64,000 nt of DNA from Nissabacter sp. SGAir0207. GTDB taxonomy: Bacteria; Pseudomonadota; Gammaproteobacteria; Enterobacterales; Enterobacteriaceae. Below are positions 59,327 to 64,000 of the stretch, piece after piece. Position 1 is the stretch's first letter. The number at the start of each line of letters is the position of its first letter. Location: positions 3,348,001-3,412,000 of the forward strand of contig NZ_CP028035.1 of assembly GCF_005491205.1 (NCBI RefSeq), given 5' to 3'. The notes beneath the pieces were generated by a model. That model saw nothing but the letters and a program-made list of their open reading frames with translations. It had not been told where the DNA came from and made no database searches. Made by a program: the position numbers and the translations under genes.

Positions 59327-61348
59327 ATGCTTTTCTCTCATGTCGTTCGTCCCCGCAAAGGGCGCTTTGTGCCTGTTCTGTTGGCAGCCCTGATCGCGGC
59401 GGGCTGTCAAATGCAGGCGCCCCAAACCACCCCACCCGTCAATATCCAGGACGCGGCCACCGCCAGTTCTGACTACTACCTGCAACAGATGCAGCAAAGC
59501 AGCGATGATAACAAGGCTGACTGGCAATTACTTGCCATTCGTGCCCTGCTGAATGAGAAGAAGCTCCCGCAGGCGGCGGCCCAGCTCGGCAGCCTGCCCG
59601 CCTCCCTCAGTGATGTGCAACGTCAGGAGCAGCAACTGCTGACCGGCGAACTGCAACTGGCGCAGGGCGATGCGGCCACCGCGGCCACCACGCTCGGTAC
59701 CCTCAATCCCAAGGGCCTGTCGGCCAACCAGCAGGCGCGCTACTATCAGGCGCTGATTGGCGCCAACCGCAACCAGCCGGGCCTGCCGCTGATCCGCGCC
59801 TATATCGCGCAGGAGCCGCTGCTGACCGGTCAGGCGCATCAGGACAACATCGACCAGACCTGGATGGCGCTGGTGCAACTGCCGCCGCAGGCGTTCAACT
59901 CGCTGGTAATCAACGCCGACGAGAACGTGTTGCAGGGCTGGCTGGATCTGTTGCGCCTCTATCAGGACAACAAGCAAGACCCGGATCTGCTGAAGGCCGG
60001 TATCCGCGACTGGCAGACCCGCTACCCACAAAACCCGGCGGCCAAGACGTTGCCAACGCTGCTGAATCAGGTATTGAACTTCCAGCAAGCCTCTACCGCA
60101 CGCATCGCGCTGCTGCTGCCCCTCAGTGGGCAGGCGCAGGTGTTTGGCGATGCCATCCAGCAGGGCTTTATGGCAGCGCAGAATGGCCTACAGGCGACAC
60201 CGGCCGCCGCACCGGCCCCGGCGGCTACCGAGGCGGCCCCTGCCGCCCCGGCTGACCCAAATGCGGTGGTCAGCCCCTCCGCGCCACCGGCTGAAACCGC
60301 CGCGCCAGTAGAAAGCGCACCCGCGCCTGCCCCGGCACCGGTCGCCGCCCCTGCGGCCTCAGTGAAGGTGTATGACACCAACGGCCAGTCGCTGCCAGCC
60401 CTGCTGGCACAGGCGCAGCAGGATGGCGCGACGCTGGTGGTCGGCCCGCTGCTCAAGAGCAATGTCGAGCAGCTCGCTACCGCCCAGACCCCGCTGAACA
60501 TTCTGGCGCTCAACCAGCCGGAGACGGTGACCAACCTGCCCAACCTCTGCTACTTCGCGCTCTCGCCAGAGGATGAGGCACGCGACGCGGCGCGCCATAT
60601 CTGGTCACAGCACAAACAGATGCCGCTGATTCTGGCACCGCGCGGCACGCTGGGCGATCGCATCGCCAAAGCCTTTGCCGACGAGTGGCAGAAACAGGGC
60701 GGCCAGACCGTGCTGCAACAGGGCTTCGGCTCCAGCGCCGAACTGAAACAGGCTATCAATGGCGGCGCGGGCATCCGCCTGACCGGCACCCCGGTAGCCA
60801 CCGCGCCAGCGCAGCCTGCCCCGAGCGAGCAAGGCGTGACCATCGGCGGCATCACCATCCCGGCCCCGCCGACCGATGCGCAGATCGCTGGCGCGGCCGC
60901 GCCGTCCGGCAACGTGGACGCGGTTTACATCATCGCCACGCAGGATGAGATGACGCTGATCAAGCCGATGATTGACATGTCACGCGGCTCACGCAGCGGC
61001 GTCGCCCTCTATGCCAGCTCACGCAGCTATCAGGCTGGGGCTGGCCCGGACTACCGTCTGGAGATGGAGGGGCTGGAGTTCAGCGACATCCCGCTGCTGG
61101 CGGGCAGCAACCCACAACTGATGCAGCAGGCCAGCGCGCAGTTCAAGAGCGACTACTCGCTGGTGCGCCTCTATGCCATGGGCATGGACGCCTGGTCGCT
61201 GGCTAACCACTTCGCTGAGATGCGCGGCATCCCTGGCTTCCAGCTGGCGGGGACGACCGGCGGCCTGAGCGCCAACAGTGACTGCGTCATCCATCGCCAG
61301 CTGCCGTGGTTGCAGTACCGCCGCGGCTCGCTGGTGCCGGCGGGCTGA
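59327..61348 (+). CDS. lpoA: LpoA, outer-membrane lipoprotein activator of PBP1A
   Basis: A 673-residue lipoprotein. The lipobox is LIAAGC with Cys27 the acylated residue. The N-terminal TPR-like domain (about 30-250) is followed by [33 protein letters not shown] in pattern, then an Ala/Pro-rich low-complexity insert (about 285-345) and the periplasmic-binding-protein-like domain that contacts PBP1A. A second Ala/Pro-rich insertion lies near 485-525. It spans the periplasm to stimulate peptidoglycan synthesis. The C-terminus [23 protein letters not shown] is family-typical. Confidence 0.96.
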   Translation: MLFSHVVRPRKGRFVPVLLAALIAAGCQMQAPQTTPPVNIQDAATASSDYYLQQMQQSSDDNKADWQLLAIRALLNEKKLPQAAAQLGSLPASLSDVQRQEQQLLTGELQLAQGDAATAATTLGTLNPKGLSANQQARYYQALIGANRNQPGLPLIRAYIAQEPLLTGQAHQDNIDQTWMALVQLPPQAFNSLVINADENVLQGWLDLLRLYQDNKQDPDLLKAGIRDWQTRYPQNPAAKTLPTLLNQVLNFQQASTARIALLLPLSGQAQVFGDAIQQGFMAAQNGLQATPAAAPAPAATEAAPAAPADPNAVVSPSAPPAETAAPVESAPAPAPAPVAAPAASVKVYDTNGQSLPALLAQAQQDGATLVVGPLLKSNVEQLATAQTPLNILALNQPETVTNLPNLCYFALSPEDEARDAARHIWSQHKQMPLILAPRGTLGDRIAKAFADEWQKQGGQTVLQQGFGSSAELKQAINGGAGIRLTGTPVATAPAQPAPSEQGVTIGGITIPAPPTDAQIAGAAAPSGNVDAVYIIATQDEMTLIKPMIDMSRGSRSGVALYASSRSYQAGAGPDYRLEMEGLEFSDIPLLAGSNPQLMQQASAQFKSDYSLVRLYAMGMDAWSLANHFAEMRGIPGFQLAGTTGGLSANSDCVIHRQLPWLQYRRGSLVPAG

Positions 61349-61438
61349 CCCCGCCTGCCACGCGATTCACCCATCGCATTGTGACCGGGGCCGCTAACGT
61401 GCTATTGATAGCGGCTCCGGCAATTGCCAGGAGGCCCG

Positions 61439-61801
61439 ATGAGTGCCACGGAGAGCCGGAAGACCGGTACCCAGTATGAGCAGCAGGCGCGCCGCCACCT
61501 TGAGCGGGCTGGCCTGCGTTTTGAGGCCGCCAACGTCACCGTGCGCGGCGGGGAACTGGATCTCATCATGCGTGACCATGCCACCTGGGTGTTTGTGGAG
61601 GTGCGCTACCGGCGCAACGCGGCCTTTGGCGACGCAGCCGACAGCATCACCCGGCAGAAGCGCCAGCGGTTGTTGTATGCTGCCCGCGTCTGGCTGGCGG
61701 GGCGGCAGGCCAGTTTCGATACCGCGCCCTGCCGCTTTGACGTCGTGGCCATCACCGGTGAACACCTGGCGTGGCTGCCCAATGCCTTCACGGCGGAATA
61801 A
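61439..61801 (+). CDS. yraN: YraN-family (UPF0102) endonuclease-like protein
   Basis: A 120-residue protein with the restriction-endonuclease-like core: [51 protein letters not shown] in pattern. The catalytic-type residues are in GELDLI (Asp) and FVEVRYR; in the family the motif is E-V-K, here E-V-R. The true function is unknown; proposed roles are in DNA repair or recombination. AGGAGG lies 4 bp before ATG 61439. It follows lpoA as in E. coli. Confidence 0.94.
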   Translation: MSATESRKTGTQYEQQARRHLERAGLRFEAANVTVRGGELDLIMRDHATWVFVEVRYRRNAAFGDAADSITRQKRQRLLYAARVWLAGRQASFDTAPCRFDVVAITGEHLAWLPNAFTAE

Positions 61802-61851
61802 CACCATAACCGGCGATCCCAGCCGGATACTTACTGATTGGATTAACTGAC

Positions 61852-62442
61852 GTGCTGGAAAGAATCAAAGCCTGCTTTACCGAAAGCATCCAAACCCAGA
61901 TCGCGGCGGCCGAAGCGCTGCCCGACGCCATCTCCCGCGCCGCCATGACGCTGGTGCAATCGCTGCTGAACGGCAATAAGATCCTCTGCTGCGGCAACGG
62001 CACCTCCGCCGCCAATGCCCAGCACTTTGCCGCCAGCCTGATTAACCGGTATGAGACGGAGCGCCCCAGCCTGCCAGCCCTCGCCCTGAGCGCCGACAAC
62101 ATTGTCCTGACCGCCATCACCAATGACCGGCTGCATGATGAGGTCTACGCCAAGCAGGTACGGGCGCTCGGCCAGACCGGCGACGTGCTGCTGGCCATCT
62201 CGACCCGTGGCAACAGCCGCGACATCGTTAAGGCGGTGGAGGCGGCAGTGACCCGTGACATGACCATCGTCGCCCTGACCGGCTATGACGGCGGTGAGGT
62301 GGCGGGCCTGCTCGGCCAGCAGGATGTGGAGATCCGCATCCCCTCCCACCGCAGCGCACGCATTCAGGAGATGCATATGCTCACCGTGAATTGCCTGTGC
62401 GATCTGATAGACAACACCCTGTTTCCCCACCAGGACGATTAA
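61852..62442 (+). CDS. diaA: DiaA, DnaA initiator-associating protein
   Basis: A 196-residue SIS-domain protein of identical length to E. coli Dia[61 protein letters not shown] in pattern. It forms a tetramer that binds several DnaA molecules and promotes timely start of replication at oriC. It begins with GTG, as in E. coli. Confidence 0.97.
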   Translation: MLERIKACFTESIQTQIAAAEALPDAISRAAMTLVQSLLNGNKILCCGNGTSAANAQHFAASLINRYETERPSLPALALSADNIVLTAITNDRLHDEVYAKQVRALGQTGDVLLAISTRGNSRDIVKAVEAAVTRDMTIVALTGYDGGEVAGLLGQQDVEIRIPSHRSARIQEMHMLTVNCLCDLIDNTLFPHQDD

Positions 62443-62451
62443 GGAGCATCC

Positions 62452-63024
62452 ATGAAGGTTCGTTTACTGGCAACGCTGTGCGCTGCCCTGCTGCTGCAAG
62501 GCTGCGTTGGCGCGGTCGTGGTTGGCAGTGCGGCTGTCGCCACCAAGACCGCCACTGACCCCCGTACCGTGGGTACGCAAGTGGATGACGAGACGCTGGA
62601 AGCGCGTGTCGGGAATGCGCTGGCGAAAGACCAGCAACTGAAGAAAGAGGCGCGCATCGTCGCCACGGCATACCAAGGCAAGGTGCTGCTCACCGGCCAG
62701 GCCCCGACCACCGATCTGGCGGCGCGCGCCAAGCAGATCACCATGGGCGTGGATGGGGCGCAGGAGGTCTACAACGAGATCCGCCAAGGGACGCCAGTCA
62801 GCCTTGGCACCGCCTCTGCCGACACCTGGATCACCACCAAAGTGCGTTCGCAGCTGCTGACCAGCGACTCGGTGAAATCCTCCAACGTCAAGGTGACCAC
62901 CGAGAACGGCGAGGTGTTCCTGCTGGGTCTGGTCACGTCGCAAGAGGGGCAGTCCGCGGCCCAGATTGCCAGCCAGGTCAGCGGCGTCAAGCACGTCACT
63001 ACCGCCTTCACCTACGTCAAGTAA
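62452..63024 (+). CDS. dolP: DolP (YraP), dual-BON-domain outer-membrane lipoprotein
   Basis: A 190-residue lipoprotein with the lipobox LLLQGC (acylated Cys18) and two BON domains (about 47-115 and 125-188), including DDETLEARVGNALAKDQQLKKEARIVATAYQGKVLLTGQAP and KSSNVKVTTENGEVFLLGLVTSQEGQSAA in pattern. DolP binds anionic phospholipids at the division site and supports outer-membrane integrity and BAM function. GGAGC lies 6 bp before the ATG, 9 bp after diaA. Confidence 0.96.
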   Translation: MKVRLLATLCAALLLQGCVGAVVVGSAAVATKTATDPRTVGTQVDDETLEARVGNALAKDQQLKKEARIVATAYQGKVLLTGQAPTTDLAARAKQITMGVDGAQEVYNEIRQGTPVSLGTASADTWITTKVRSQLLTSDSVKSSNVKVTTENGEVFLLGLVTSQEGQSAAQIASQVSGVKHVTTAFTYVK

Positions 63025-63060
63025 TCCCCCCGTGGGCGCGCCGCGCCCACGCTTTCCCCG

Positions 63061-63795
63061 TTACAAATTATGCTGCCGCAGGAAACCTTCACCGCCCATC
63101 TGGCGCATCTGGCGTAAAATCCACTGCTGGCGCTGCCGCACATAGGCGGAGGGGGCGCTTACCTTGAACTGGTGCGGGTTGGGCAGTACCGCCGCCAACA
63201 ACGCCGCCTCGGAGGCCGTCAGTTGGCTCGCCGGTTTGTGGAAGTAGGTGCGGGCGGCCTGCTCAACGCCAAACACGCCATCACCCAGCTCAATGATGTT
63301 GAGATAGACCGTCAGGATGCGCCGCTTGGTCCAGATAAGCTCAATGCCGCCCGTCAGGCCCGCCTCCAGCCCTTTGCGCAGCCAACTGCGCCCATCCCAC
63401 AGCAACAGGTTCTTGGCGGTCTGCTGCGACAGGGTGGACGCGCCGCGCAGACTGCTGCCGCGACGGGCGTTATGGTCAAGCGCCGACTGGATCGCGGCCA
63501 CGTCAAAGCCCCAGTGCTCCGGGAACTTCTGGTCTTCCGCCGCCATCACTGCCAGCGCCATCATCGGGGCAATCTCTTCCATCGGCACCCAATCTGAGTG
63601 GGCGACATAGTCTGTGTTGCCGGAGAACCACGCGCTGAGCTGGCGCTCAACCATTACGGCAGAAAATGGAACCGGTAGAAAAGAAAACACTACAATCAGG
63701 CCCAGCCACAGTGCGATCAGGGAAAAAATTGCCCGCCGGACAAGTGCTAACCAGGATAATCTCTGCTTTTTATGGTCTCGCGGCCACATAATCAC
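63061..63795 (-). CDS. mtgA: MtgA, monofunctional peptidoglycan glycosyltransferase
   Basis: A 244-residue GT51 enzyme with one N-terminal membrane helix (about 18-42) and the catalytic motifs [14 protein letters not shown] (Glu), [39 protein letters not shown] in pattern and [25 protein letters not shown]. It polymerises lipid II into glycan strands, and works at the divisome. A GTG start overlaps the elbB stop (GTGA); ATG two codons later is equally likely. It is downstream of elbB in the same operon. Confidence 0.96.
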   Translation of the reverse strand: MIMWPRDHKKQRLSWLALVRRAIFSLIALWLGLIVVFSFLPVPFSAVMVERQLSAWFSGNTDYVAHSDWVPMEEIAPMMALAVMAAEDQKFPEHWGFDVAAIQSALDHNARRGSSLRGASTLSQQTAKNLLLWDGRSWLRKGLEAGLTGGIELIWTKRRILTVYLNIIELGDGVFGVEQAARTYFHKPASQLTASEAALLAAVLPNPHQFKVSAPSAYVRQRQQWILRQMRQMGGEGFLRQHNL

Positions 63796-64000
63796 ACACC
63801 TAAAATACGTGTTAATAGCTTATGAATTCCATGTGAAACATTTTCAACATCCTGGTCGCCCAGAAAACCGGGCGTGGAAATGACTCCCTGCTCCTCATCC
63901 ACCACGATGTCATCTGCCGGACATATCACTGCTTCTCCACCCAATTCATCAATCAGTTCGGCGTGGTCGGGATCGTTCCCCAAGGTAATGCGTACTGGCG
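63792..64000 (-). CDS. elbB: ElbB (isoprenoid biosynthesis glyoxalase), 3' part only
   Basis: About the last 69 codons of a DJ-1/PfpI-superfamily protein. The visible part, [43 protein letters not shown] in pattern, ends KLLTRILGV. ElbB is a glyoxalase III-like protein connected with isoprenoid synthesis and located before mtgA as in E. coli. The start lies outside the window. Confidence 0.92.
   Translation of the reverse strand, partial: PVRITLGNDPDHAELIDELGGEAVICPADDIVVDEEQGVISTPGFLGDQDVENVSHGIHKLLTRILGV

Overview
The window is a chromosomal segment of a GC-rich member of the Enterobacterales. The gene order is typical of the order: lptG-lptF | pepA-holC-valS, rraB, argI, yjgK, pyrL-pyrBI, ridA, then uxaA-uxaC | exuT, exuR, yqjA-mzrA, yqjC-yqjD-yqjE-yqjK-yqjF-yqjG, yhaJ | yhaK, rnpB, rsmI | lpoA, yraN, diaA, dolP and mtgA-elbB. 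The high GC, the leuX-ampH neighbourhood and the mix of accessory genes suggest something near Serratia/Yersiniaceae, but I cannot name a species. In E. coli the pyrBI-side block and the uxaAC-side block lie far apart; here only an Anbu-type four-gene cluster separates them.

Region 1 (1-2.9 kb): end of an amino-acid-type ABC ATPase gene, a Gfo/Idh/MocA oxidoreductase and a DadA-like FAD oxidoreductase, probably one uptake-and-oxidation operon. Region 2 (2.9-6.4 kb): AT-rich foreign DNA with an orphan PAAR (type VI secretion) effector and a small membrane protein likely to be its immunity partner, then a gene for a phosphorothioate-DNA-dependent (ScoMcrA/EcoWI-like) HNH restriction enzyme.

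Region 3 (6440-17100): an integrated P4-like phage satellite, bounded by a 20-bp direct repeat of the leuX tRNA 3' end. From right to left it has a tyrosine integrase, an origin with TGTTCACC iterons, the alpha primase/helicase, three small genes (one Icd/Ash-like), a P4 CI-type antisense immunity RNA region, an AlpA/Vis regulator, a second TGTTCACC cluster (crr), sid, delta (Ogr-type), a P2/186-type cos sequence and, between cos and the attachment site, an AT-rich two-gene cargo (SF1 helicase plus a protein of unknown family) that may be an undescribed anti-phage system. No psu gene is visible.

Region 4 (17.1-24.2 kb): leuX, ampH, and a six-gene L-fucose oxidative pathway cluster (fucP-like permease, mutarotase, L-fucose dehydrogenase, fuconolactonase, L-fuconate dehydratase, and a divergent FadR-family regulator with two operator-like repeats). 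Region 5 (24.2-40.8 kb): LPS transport genes, pepA-holC-valS, yjgM, an RpiR regulator with a GH1 phospho-beta-glucosidase, rraB, argI with two ARG boxes, a GH13_18 phosphorylase, yjgK, the pyr attenuator and pyrBI, ridA. Region 6 (41-45 kb): ATP-grasp, alpha-E, transglutaminase and Anbu proteasome-like protease genes. Region 7 (45-64 kb): galacturonate genes and the yqj-to-elbB core block with RNase P RNA.

Three otherwise intact genes (yjgM, anbu, exuT) each lose the frame by a single missing G inside a G run, and the anbu 3' end hints at a fourth case. This pattern looks more like homopolymer errors in the assembly than real gene decay.
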